A stretch of DNA of 64,000 nucleotides, from NCBI RefSeq assembly GCF_002127325.2, contig NC_035443.2:30865930-30929929 (forward strand), given 5' to 3'. Made by a program: the position numbers and the translations under genes. This document shows, in pieces, positions 13,696-25,791 of the stretch; positions within the stretch are counted from its first letter, which is position 1; every line of letters begins with the position of its first letter. The notes under the pieces are model-generated. The model searched no databases, was not told the origin of the DNA, and saw only the letters and a list, made by a program, of their open reading frames with translations. This stretch comes from Helianthus annuus. Taxonomy: Eukaryota > Streptophyta > Magnoliopsida > Asterales > Asteraceae.

Positions 13696-15512
13696 TTGTG
13701 TTCACAATATCATAATGTGTTATTAGGTTCATGCTTGTAGAGTAGAGGTTTTTATTTTTTTATGATGGTTTGAAAAGTGAATAAAGTTGAATTTATTTTA
13801 GTTGGTCGTGAAACAACTATCGCCTCCAAACCTCAGTGAGAAATTTATATGCAAGAGACAAAACCGATCGGGCTGTCCCATTCCCATAGCACTTATTTGT
13901 TCACTTTTGCATTTATTATGCAACTAATGCATTTATAGTTGATATGATTTTTAGAACAAATTCACTTTAATTTGTTGCTTTCAAAGATGTAGTACAATGC
14001 TACCTTTTAGTCTTTTAGATATATTATACCCATTGTTGTAAGAATCGCTAGGTGCTAGCCGGCCGATACTGGCTAGCGATTAATCGGATTGGGATTTTAT
14101 ATGTAATTTTCAGTTTTGTATGTATATACACACTTTTTTATATGTAATTTTTTTAAGTAGACATGTTTTAACACCGTCTTCGACCCATATTTTGAAATAG
14201 ATGGGATTAATTGCCGGAATTTACAGGTTTTGGCCGGAATCGCTAGTCTGCCACCGATTTTTGGCCGATTAGGACCGGATTTGACCATTGTTGACCGCCT
14301 AGCTATTAATTGGCCGATTAGATGAAAATTACTCGGTGAACCCCCGACTAGTGATTACTCAGCGATTAGTCGGAGGCTAGGCGGGATTTTTACAACCATG
14401 ATTATACTAATTTGACCCGTAATTATTTATTCGAGTACAGTTAGAATTAACAGGTCTTCATATAAACAAGTTAAAATCGCCACTTGTATCGTATTTCATT
14501 CTAAAGTGGAAAAGTAGCGTCTTTGAACTCACAAATCAAAGCATACTCGCTTATTCACCAAACGTAATTTTCTCCGTAGGTTTGCATCTTTGCCTATGGT
14601 CAAACGGGATCCGGTAAAACACATACAATGATGGGAACACCAGGAAGCTACGACGATAAAGGACTCATACCACGGTCACTTGAACAAATATTTGAGGCCC
14701 GACAAAAGCTTAAAGAACAAGGGTGGAAGTACGAAATGCAGGTTTGCAAATGAATTTCATAATCTTATATATCTTTTTCCAGATCATGTCATTGTTTTTT
14801 TGTGCGTTTTATTCAATAATTAAACTTTGTAGGTTTCAATGTTGGAAATATACAACGAGACAATACGCGACTTATTATCAGCAAACAAATGTTCGACAGA
14901 TGGTAGTGCTAATAAACAACAATATGCAATTAAACATGATGCAAATGGCACCACCCATGTTTCGGATTTGACCATTGTTGATGTTCGTAGCAGTAAAGAG
15001 GTCTCGTATTTGTTAAACCGTGCCGCACAAAGCAGGTATCTTGATGTTAATAAAAGATCGTGAACTTTATGCACGAATATAGGTTTTTAAAATGGCTTCT
15101 TTTCCTTTTTGAATTTAGGTCTGTGGGTAAGACTCAAATGAACGAACAATCATCAAGAAGTCACTTTGTCTTCACTCTACGGATATTCGGCGTTAATGAG
15201 GTAAATCACAAGGGTTTGAAAGGAAACGGGTTGAAACCGGAAGTCACCCGAAGTGTATTTGAATTTTTAATGCATAACGCCTCCTAAATCATTTAATTTT
15301 AAACGTTGAATTTTTATTCAAGTTTAAAAAATTTTGAGTAAAGTACATGAATGGTCCATGTAGTTTACCAAATTTTTGTATTTGGTCCCTAGCTCGCGCA
15401 GGGGCGATGCTTTGAAGGGGCCGGGAGGGGCGCCCGACCCCCCGAACTTTTCGGCCAGTATTGTTATATATGTAGTTTTCGTATAGAAATTTTTGGGTAT
15501 ATATGTTTTCGA

Positions 15513-15543
<31 letters not shown>

Positions 15544-16634
15544 TCTATAGAAATTTTTGGGTATATACGTTTTCGACCCCCCGTAAAAAATTTCAAGCTT
15601 CGCCACTGAGTACGCGGATGGTCCCTGTAGTTTGCACTTTGTAAGGCAGTTGGTCCCGAGTCAACAAATTTAAAGATTTCATTAGGTCCAAGTTGAAGGC
15701 TAAATGTGTTACAAAGTACAAACCATAGGGACCATCCATCTACTTTTGGCAAAGTTGGAGACTAAATGCGTCACAAACTGCAAACTACAGGGACCATCCT
15801 TGTACTTTAAGAAAGCTAGGGACCAAATCCAAAATTTGGGTAAACCACAGGGACCATCCGTGTTTTGGAGATAAAAAAGTGTTTTGGCTCACCCCAACCT
15901 GACCCGATCATACAAAAATCTGATATGACCAACCGAACAGTCCAGTGGGGTCTGGATTATCACTGATTAGTCCAACCCAACCCGACCCGTTTTGACACTA
16001 TGCACAATCTAAAATTAATGGTTGCTAACGACCTAACGTTGACCTCTTGGTTTGACTCTTTATAGACTTTGGAGCAACAAGTACAAGGTGTTCTCAACCT
16101 TATAGATCTTGCTGGTAGTGAACGCCTTTCCAAGAGCGGGTCAACCGGGGATCGGCTAAAAGAAACTCAGGTATATACTTCACATTCTAGTTCGGGCCGA
16201 GCCCGTTTTTAGTTTTCACATTTTATTAAACCAACTCTTACCATGGTTAAAAATCAGGCCATCAACAGGAGTTTGTCATCACTAAGTGATGTTATATTTG
16301 CACTAGCAAAGAAGGAAGAACACATTCCATATAGAAACTCAAAGCTCACATATCTTCTTCAGGTATATATAAATAAATAAAAAAAAACTATATTTGTTAC
16401 AATTTATTTTTCCATCTTAAACTCATGCTGATCCTCTTCAATGGTCAAAACCAGCCTTGCTTAGGTGGCGATTCAAAGACGTTGATGGTGGTCAACGTTT
16501 CTCCAGCACCATCTTCGGTCAGCGAGTCACTTTGCTCTCTTCGGTTTGCTGCAAGAGTGAATGCTTGTGAGATCAGCATCCCTAGACGTCAAACCTCGAT
16601 GAGATACATGGAGCCCCGACTGAGCTATGGTTAA
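9913..16634 (+). CDS. ATK5: Kinesin-14 (KIN14C/D, ATK1/ATK5-type) minus-end motor
   Basis: Complete 16-exon gene: 9913-10155, 10237-10381, 10496-10605, 10717-10836, 10920-11123, 11208-11417, 12105-12179, 12270-12416, 13164-13302, 13403-13512, 14580-14741, 14833-15035, 15119-15200, 16066-16170, 16258-16362, 16455-16634. These give 2340 nt, 779 aa (Arabidopsis ATK1 is about 790). All junctions are GT/AG and keep frame. The N-terminus has RQAFSVVN, then a coiled-coil stalk (about 90-415). The neck [16 protein letters not shown] starts at about 419. The C-terminal motor has P-loop GQTGSGKT (508-515), switch I NEQSSRSH (631-638) and switch II DLAGSER (664-670), and the protein ends RLSYG as ATK1 does. 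The family are minus-end-directed motors that bundle spindle microtubules. All catalytic motifs are intact. ATK1 versus ATK5 orthology is not resolved. Confidence 0.95.
11486..11827. mobile_element. MITE-like foldback in kinesin intron 6
   Basis: The ends are GGGGTGTTCA and TGAACACCCC. The arms repeat an AATTCGATTCGA-type motif in both orientations. It accounts for most of the 687-bp intron. There is no coding capacity. Confidence 0.65.
12626..13025. mobile_element. MITE-like foldback in kinesin intron 8
   Basis: Starts TAGGGGGCAAACGAGC and ends GCTCGTTTGTACCCCTA, a clear inverted pair. The interior repeats GAGCTCG and GGCTCG motifs in both orientations. Confidence 0.7.
14036..14396. mobile_element. 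MITE-like element in kinesin intron 10 (family shared with bHLH intron 1)
   Basis: The ends GTTGTAAGAATCGC and GATTTTTACAAC are imperfect inverted repeats. The interior (GGGATTTTATATGTAATTTTCAG, CATGTTTTAACACC, GGACCGGATTTGACC segments) closely matches 50477-50766 in the same orientation. The two are copies of one short family. Confidence 0.75.
15334..15866. mobile_element. Foldback in kinesin intron 13 with a nested C-rich insert
   Basis: The outer arms are inverted: ATGGTCCATGTAGTTTACC near 15345, and GGTAAACCACAGGGACCAT near 15840. Between them, about 15395-15608 holds a second sequence. That insert contains a duplicated block (TATAGAAATTTTTGGGTATATA near 15483 and 15546) and an uninterrupted run of 28 C at 15513-15540. 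Confidence 0.65.
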
Positions 16635-16920
16635 GCGAACCGCTGGATTCAAGTTGTTAGTTATTAACATAGAACCAAAACCGAAAAGTTTGTTGTACGT
16701 TTTAACAGTTTGCATGTAACGTGTATAGCCGAAAGGATCTTACATGGTTTGTAACAGTGAAGAATGATAGGATTAGTTGTTTTATGATCATGAGATTTGT
16801 ACTTGTTGATTTGATGATACTTGACAGTTATAGATCCTGATTAAACATATTTTCTAAGTGTTCTATTTAGTATGTTCCATTCTTTAATATTATAATTGTT
16901 TTAGGTTGTTTTGGACTTGG

Positions 16921-17129
16921 GTATAATGTTTTAGGTTGTTTTGGCAAGAAAAATACCAAACATAACAATGTAAGACACAATGCAGTGAATTCTATGCTTA
17001 AAACTTAAAACACCATGCCAATAACGTTAAGTAGTGTGTTTTAAATTTCATGCCCATAATACGTTGCATTGTGTTTTAAATTATTATGTTTGGTGTTTTT
17101 CTTGCCAAAACAACCCAAAACATCATGCC
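16921..17129. mobile_element. 209-bp foldback MITE downstream of kinesin
   Basis: The left arm (ATGTTTTAGGTTGTTTTGGC) and the inverted right arm (GCCAAAACAACCCAAAACAT) pair over about 65 bp at roughly 90% by eye. It lies about 290 bp past the kinesin stop codon. Confidence 0.75.
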
Positions 17130-17244
17130 TAAGTTCAAAACATGATGCCTACATGTCAATTTCTATGCCTTCTCACACTTCTCACGAAAAAGGTCCTTTT
17201 TACAGGAACCTCAATATATATATATATATATACATATATATATA

Positions 17245-19612
<2,368 letters not shown>

Positions 19613-19615
<3 letters not shown>

Positions 19616-20486
19616 GGAAGTTCAAATGAGAAGAAAAAAATCTTGAGAAACAAAGAAGAAAAGTAAACCAATAAGAATACTTTATTCATAAGGGTAATGA
19701 GGTAATTTTAACATTATAATTAATGTAATAATTTCCTATAATCTAGCTATTCAAATTAGTTAATTTATGGTTTTCACTTTTGTAACTTAAAAATAAAACA
19801 AGATATATAAGTTAATTAATTTATTAATTCATTTAACCACCCTACTTCATATGACATACTTACTACACAAACATATAATTCAACTTTCTCTAACTCTTTG
19901 TGTAGGAACATAACCCTTAAAGAGGTTGTACGAATATTATATGTTTGTGTATGAACATCCAGAGGGTGTGTAGGAACATCCAGGGGGTGTGTAGGATAAT
20001 AAAACACATTAATGACATATAATTCAACTTTTTCTAACTGTTTGTGTAGTAACATAAGCCTTAAAATGTGTTTAGGAACATTATATGTTTGTCTAGGAAC
20101 ATCTAGGGGTGTGTAGATATATCCTATTTGATATATGAGGTGTGTAGTAACATTTTTTTGTGATGTAGAAACATGATAAAATCCTACACAAACATTAACA
20201 TAATGTAACCACCAAATTAACATAAATGTTCTTACACTAGTTAAAATATTGTAACCACCAAATTAATAACATAATGTAACCACCAAATTAACATAAATGC
20301 AATCTTACACTAACATTACCATAATACCCTTTTCAATTAAGAAAACTCATAAAAAGATTGTTTTATTTACATCTTTGCCACACTAATTTATAACCATTGA
20401 TCATGTTAATTTATATGTTAATTTATGGCTAAGATATTCTTCTCATTCTTCTCATTTAATTATTTCTTCTCATTTGATCCTCTCCC
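19613..20486. mobile_element. (TA)n-bounded foldback E3 (~0.87 kb)
   Basis: Left end GGGAAGTTCAAATGAGAAG; right end complement GGGAGAGGATCAAATGAGAAG. The interior has a repeated block, TGTGTAGGAACAT with variants and AACCACCAAATTAACATAA, in several copies between 19890 and 20300. The 135-codon minus-strand frame at 19816-20223 follows these repeats and is not called as a gene. A truncated relative lies at 23182-23342. Confidence 0.65.
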
Positions 20487-20496
20487 TATATATATA

Positions 20497-22744
20497 GGGT
20501 CGGGATTTAGAGAAAACGGTGGAAAGTGTGAGAACGGTGAGAACGCTTATGGATCGTCCGATCAAAACAATCTATGGACTAGATTAGCGTGGTGGCGTTT
20601 TCAGAAATAACATCAATTTTATTACGTGGACGCGCTTCATTGAGGGTAAAAGCGTCTTTTGACTACTCCAAACAAAACGCCATCTCATGAAAATAAAACT
20701 CCAAAACAAAAATCACACACCATTCTAACTAAAAACGCCATTAGATATAAAACGCCAAACTTAATTATAGTAAAATCCCGCCTAAAAAAGCCGCCAAAAA
20801 ATCCTATATATACAACAACTCAGACCTTCAATTAAAAACACACACAAAAACCCCAAACGCCATATTTAATATATACTATTCGTCTGATAAACGCCAGAAA
20901 ACCCAAACATCAAATATATTGTTGTCAATAAACTGTAGCTGTATGGGGTGGACAACATTGTCAGTTATCTTTCTTAACTGAGGATTAACAATGTTATCCA
21001 TCACTATACAGCAACACTTTATTGATATTAGCATGATCAAATTTACAGTTTTAAGATGGTTTATTTTGTGGCGTTCTTTTTCTCGGTAAAACGCCAAAAA
21101 AGATAACATTTTGGCTGAAAGGGTGTAAACTCAATAACATTTTGCTGCATGAGATGGACAAAAATTATAGAAAAAGAGGCTGATTTCAGACTTTGTGTTT
21201 CCAAACGGCGACAAAAAAACTACTTCAAAAAACAAAAATAAAAAAATCATACGAAAGTCGAAACAACCAGTGAAGATGCTTCAAAAGAAGAAAGAGACTG
21301 GTGACAGTGAAGATTTGGAAGATCAATATGTATTTTGTTTAATTTTCTTTTTCAGTTGATTGTTACATAATAACAACACCATATTTAATAAAAACGCCAA
21401 AAAGCCAAATGTCTTACACCTTTGGCGTTTATCAAACCATCATAAAATTACTTTGGAAAAAGTGTTAAAAAACCAAAAAAAAAAATAATAAATAAATAAA
21501 TAAAAAATAAACTTGAAAATGTAACTAGAAACAGTAACTGCAAATCAGTAATAGTGAAGATAGTGAAAATTTCTTATATTAGAATCTAAAACACCAAACT
21601 TGAAAGATGAGACGTATTACAGACTTCAAAGATAAAGCTTGTGAAAAACAATAATTACAAACAATAACTGAAAAGACTAATACTTTATTATAATAACGCA
21701 CCGCCTAACTTAGACGCCAAAAAGAGATCCTATAAAATGATACCGTCTCAGCAACTTCCATTTGATCAAACCAAAAAAACAAACGCCAATGCTACTAAAT
21801 ACTACTCACTGTAAAACGCCAAAAAAAAAAATCAAAGATGGCCAATATGCTTTCTTGGATATTCAGTATTGTTATTCGTGAAGTTTCACTGAATGAATTG
21901 TTAGCGGAGTCGAGTAACTCAGTAAGATTTTGCTGCATGAGATGGACAAAAATTCAAGAAAAAGATACTGATGCCAGTCATATGGCATTTTGTATTTTTT
22001 GTTCTTGAAGAAGGCTTGGATGAGGAGAAGAGATCAATGACACTGAAGAGTGGGATGATTATAAAGATGAAGATCAACATGAAGAAAAAGCGAAAAACCC
22101 ACCCACACGTCATAGATCTATTTCTCCAAACATCCACAAAAAAAGCCACTTCAACAGACGAGCAGACAAAAAAATCAAACCGATGGGTTTGTTAAGTTTT
22201 ACATAAAACGCCATATTTTTTTGTGACAGTTCTTGTACTATTAAAGAACAGAGAGACTGATGACAGTGAAGATTGTGAAGAGAGATCCGATTAAGATTAT
22301 TAATTTAATTTCTTCGCTTGTATTTTTTTACTGCGACTGAAATATAATCTAACAATTATAAAACGCCAATATAATACAAACGCCAAAATGTTTATAAAAA
22401 ATAATAGAACAACGGGCCATCTTTTTAAAATGCCTTGAAAAACGCCATTCAGATAGATTTCCTGACCACCCTGGGTTCCAATGGCATACGATTTGAATAA
22501 ACGCCATAAACGCCAAAATGTTAATACGATGAAACCATTAAACGCCATTAATTATTGAATTTGGTTAACGCCAAAAATCTTAAACCCCAAAAATTAAAAC
22601 AATATTCGAAAAATCGTAACTGGAAAAGCAGAAGATAAAAGGACAAAAAAGCCCCTCCGCACTTCTCTATGCCGCGTGACGCGTGTTGGGCCAGGATGCG
22701 TTCTCACCGTTCTCACACTTTAGTGCGTTTTCTCCTGATCCCGT
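20497..22744. mobile_element. (TA)n-bounded element E4 with dispersed ACGCCA motifs (~2.25 kb)
   Basis: Ends: GGGTCGGGATTTAGAGAAAACGG...GTGTGAGAACGGTGAGAACG at the left, mirrored at the right by CGTTCTCACCGTTCTCACAC...CGTTTTCTCCTGATCCC. It is flanked by (TA)n. About 21 copies of AAACGCCA/ACGCCAAA (or complement) are scattered from 20592 to 22572. There is no convincing protein. Two internal blocks resemble each other (TTTTGCTGCATGAGATGGACAA at about 21139 and 21930), so part of the interior is duplicated. Confidence 0.65.
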
Positions 22745-22750
22745 TTATAT

Positions 22751-22784
<34 letters not shown>

Positions 22785-22785
22785 A

Positions 22786-23171
22786 GGGGACCGCTAAAAT
22801 GAAAACCACCTCCAGTTGTAAGAACCATGAGAACTACACCGTACGGGGCGAGTTGGACCAAAATTTTTTTTTTCATACATGTAGATGCGTGTATTATAAA
22901 CACATTTGTAAGAAAAAATTCAAAAAAAAAAATGTCGTGTGTGTAGTTTTGAGCACCACAAGTTTGTGTTTACGGGCACCGTAAATTTTACGATGCCCGT
23001 AAACACAAACTTGTGTTGCTCAAAACTACACACACGACATTTTTTTTTTACAAATGTGTTTATAATACACGCATCTACGTTTATGAAAAAAAATTTTGGT
23101 CAAACTCGCCCCGGATCAAAAAGTTCTCATGGTTTTTACAACTGGAGGTGGTTTTCATTTTAGCGATCCCC
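22786..23171. mobile_element. E5: 386-bp near-perfect palindrome
   Basis: Starts GGGGACCGCTAAAATGAAAACC and ends with the inverted copy GGTTTTCATTTTAGCGATCCCC. The two arms of about 190 bp match almost throughout, meeting near 22978-22982. Flanked by (TA)n at 22747-22785 and 23172-23180. A transcript through it would fold into a long hairpin. The open frames across it are mirror-image artefacts. Confidence 0.85.
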
Positions 23172-23181
23172 TATATATATA

Positions 23182-23342
23182 GTGGAGAGTCAAATGAGAA
23201 GAAAATTTTTGTAAGAAGAAAAAAGAAGAAATTTCAACCAATAAAAATGCTTTATTTTACTTCATTTAATATAAGTATTTAATGTTACTATAAGGGTACA
23301 TTGGTAAATCTACATAGGTCATTAATTTGTAGTCTTATACAT
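23182..23342. mobile_element. E6: truncated relative of E3
   Basis: Starts GTGGAGAGTCAAATGAGAAG, like the left end of E3, and includes the shared CCAATAAAAATGCTTTATT block. The right arm is missing; it ends in (CATA)n/(TA)n. Confidence 0.6.
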
Positions 23343-23370
23343 ACATACATACATATATATATATATATAT

Positions 23371-23735
23371 GAACCACCTTTTATTGCGAGAACCAATGTG
23401 AACACAACCAAAAATACATAAAAATAGCTAAAAAACACATATTTTTTTCATATTTTTTATAAAAAAATCGCTACTTTTAGTAGCAAAAAATTTTTTTTGG
23501 CTACTAAAAGTAGCGATTTTAATGTAAAAAATATATTTTTTTTTGTGTTTTTTTTTATTTTTTTAGGTTTTTTTGGGGTTTAGTTTTTAGCATTTTAGCT
23601 TTTTTTTTTGGGGGGGGGGGTGGGGGTTAGGTTTTTTTAGTTTTTTTTAAGGTTTTTTTTAGCTATTTTAGGTTGTGTTCACATTGGTTCTTGCGGTTCT
23701 CGCAATAAAGGTGGTTCTCGCATTAACCTTACCCT
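23371..23735. mobile_element. (TA)n-bounded foldback E7 (E1 family)
   Basis: Carries the E1 termini GAACCACCTTTTATTGCGAGAACC and the inverted GGTTCTCGCAATAAAGGTGG. Internal CGCTACTTTTAGTAGC palindromes and a short G run at about 23610-23628 are shared with E1. Confidence 0.75.
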
Positions 23736-24169
23736 AGATATCTCAGAAATTTTTTTGTATTGAATGTTGATGTACACCTGTGAATTACTGTACACATATG
23801 TACGATGCTGAGTACACATGTGTACTGTTCTATTTATATCCAAGTACACATGTGTATACCGTTGAAATATGAAGGTTACGTGGATCTTAAAAGTCAAAAT
23901 TTGAATTCTGGTGATGAAATCTGAAATAAAAATTAAAATTGAAATTTGGTGATTTGTTGTTAGTTTTAATAATTATCTTATTAATAAATAAACATAATGT
24001 GGATAATGAATTTAAATTAGGAAAGATGTAACTTAATTCAATTATTAAAATAATGATTTAAATCTAATTTTTTATATAATTACAATCCTACCTTTAACAA
24101 CTAAAAAGGAAATCAAGGGTCTATATCTGTTCACGCAGTTCACACTTGGGAGGTTGTTCAAGCTGGAAC

Positions 24170-24176
<7 letters not shown>
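23736..24176. mobile_element. E8: segment ending in an E2-like terminus
   Basis: The right end (AGTTCACACTTGGGAGGTTGTTCAAGC...CCCTACCC) resembles an inverted E2 end. The left boundary is unclear. Four ACACATGTGTA-like palindromes lie between 23793 and 23860. It is followed by about 55 bp of (TA)n. Confidence 0.4.
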
Positions 24177-24231
<55 letters not shown>

Positions 24232-24233
<2 letters not shown>

Positions 24234-24656
24234 GAATGTTTAAATGAGAACGCTAAATATTGCGAGAACCGTGAGAACGAATGAAAAAACCAATCAAAAC
24301 CAATTTTTTTTAATACAAACCTCGTTGTAATTAAGATACAACATCAAAAAAATAATTTACAACATCAAATAATTCATTTCTTCTCTAAAAATCACTCTAA
24401 TTAGATTTTTACACATGTGTAAATATAACAAATTTACACATGTGTAAATGGCAAACTTACACATATGTAAATATTCTTTATTTACGAATTCATGTTAATT
24501 TAAACGTGTAAATTAAATCTCTAACATTGTATTGGAATAATAAAGATAAGTGTAAAAAGAAATTTTGAATTTGAATTGTTTTTGACCAAGTTATCGCGGT
24601 TTTTATAATCGTTCTCACGGTTCTCGCGATATTTAGCGTTCTCATTTAAACCCTCC
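24232..24656. mobile_element. (TA)n-bounded foldback E9
   Basis: Left end GTTTAAATGAGAACGCTAAATATTGCGAGAACCGTGAGAACGA; right end is its near-perfect inverted copy down to CTCATTTAAACCC. Flanked by (TA)n on both sides. Interior AT-rich with TTTACACATGTGTAAA palindromes. Confidence 0.8.
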
Positions 24657-24693
<37 letters not shown>

Positions 24694-24797
24694 TTAAAGG
24701 CTAACATGGAATAGAAATGTAATTTTTATATTATACTATATACATATAGTTTACGAAAGATGATGAATAATAACTTTACTTTAAAATAATATATTGG

Positions 24798-25012
24798 TGT
24801 GAAACAACGACCTACTAGCAATGTATAGAGAAGAATGAGAGAATGGAATGTGGATTTCTTATTGATGTAAAATATGGATCACATATGCCTCTATTTATAG
24901 GCTTACAAGATGGGAGTTAAGTACATGAAGATATGGGAGTTAAGTATATGGAGAGTCATAATATAATGATAAACACAAGTGGATAGTTACACAATAAATA
25001 GATATTAATTCA
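24798..25012 (-). mobile_element. Copia-type 3' LTR (215 bp, minus strand)
   Basis: The sequence runs TG...CA (TGTGAAACAACGACC to TATTAATTCA) and contains CTATTTATAGG, a TATA box in minus orientation. Immediately to its right is a polypurine tract on the minus strand (AAGGGGGAGTTA, about 25013-25024). The partner 5' LTR is not in the window. Confidence 0.55.
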
Positions 25013-25604
25013 TAACTCCCCCTTGACTATCCACTTGACAAAACTATCCACATGATATACCATTCTTTAATACGCTTGGTGATGCTGCCTCGTTAAAAAC
25101 CTTGCTAGGAAAACCCAGTGGGACAAAACCTCACCTAAGGGAAAAAGAGTGCAGCGTGTATTGTCTCCTCCTAATACTTCTGGATCAGATATGCCGCCTC
25201 ATTAAAAACCTTACTTAGAAAACCCAATGGGACAAAACTTAGTCAAGGGAAAAAGAGTGCAACTTGAATAAGTCTCCCCCTCATTTTAACATATATCCTT
25301 TAAGTGACGTGTGTCCATCTTCCTTGAAAGTCGAATAAAGCTTTTGTAGCGAATGATTTGTCGCTTGATCCCTTAATGTGCAATCCGTTATGTTGAGCAA
25401 TGTTGTATAATATTCTAATGAGACTTTAGGTGCCTCCTTCCAAAAATTATCACATGTCCACTACTGTGTTTCGTAACATTTCAACATCTACAAGACTAAC
25501 CAAACTTGTTTTGATGGGTTAGTAAAATATAATCAAATATCATTTATACTTGAAATATTTCTTTGAACTCATTCCAATGTCTCTTCGCTTGACAAAGGTT
25601 ATAT
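25013..25604 (-). mobile_element. Copia 3' internal region, truncated
   Basis: Carries twice the block GCCTCGTTAAAAACCTTGCT...GGAAAACCCAGTGGGACAAAAC...GGGAAAAAGAGTGCA. I recognise this block from just upstream of the PPT of many plant Ty1/copia elements. It ends abruptly at the next LTR at 25605; reverse transcriptase and integrase are absent. Confidence 0.55.
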
Positions 25605-25791
25605 TGTCACACCCCCGAAATACCACATACGGGGAAAACTCGCGAAGCGTGTGACGTACCAGGATCTAGCCACCAATCACATTGAACTCATAATAACAAT
25701 TCGAATAAACTTTCATTTATTAAAATAAGGCGTTACAAAACATTATTTATTATTCAGCGGAAGCATAATACAACAGTTAAGGGTTTCATAA
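25605..25791. mobile_element. Left piece of an older LTR split by the LARD-like insertion
   Basis: Starts TGTCACACCCCCGAAATACC and resembles the LTR start at 1023, including the ACCAGGATCTAGCCACCAATCA block. It is interrupted at 25791 by the TGTAACACCCG element. Matching sequence resumes after 41944. Confidence 0.7.

Noticed and set aside
15289..15752. Minus-strand frames of 105 and 142 codons with poly-Gly
   Set aside because: They run through the 28-C tract and foldback arms within a kinesin intron.
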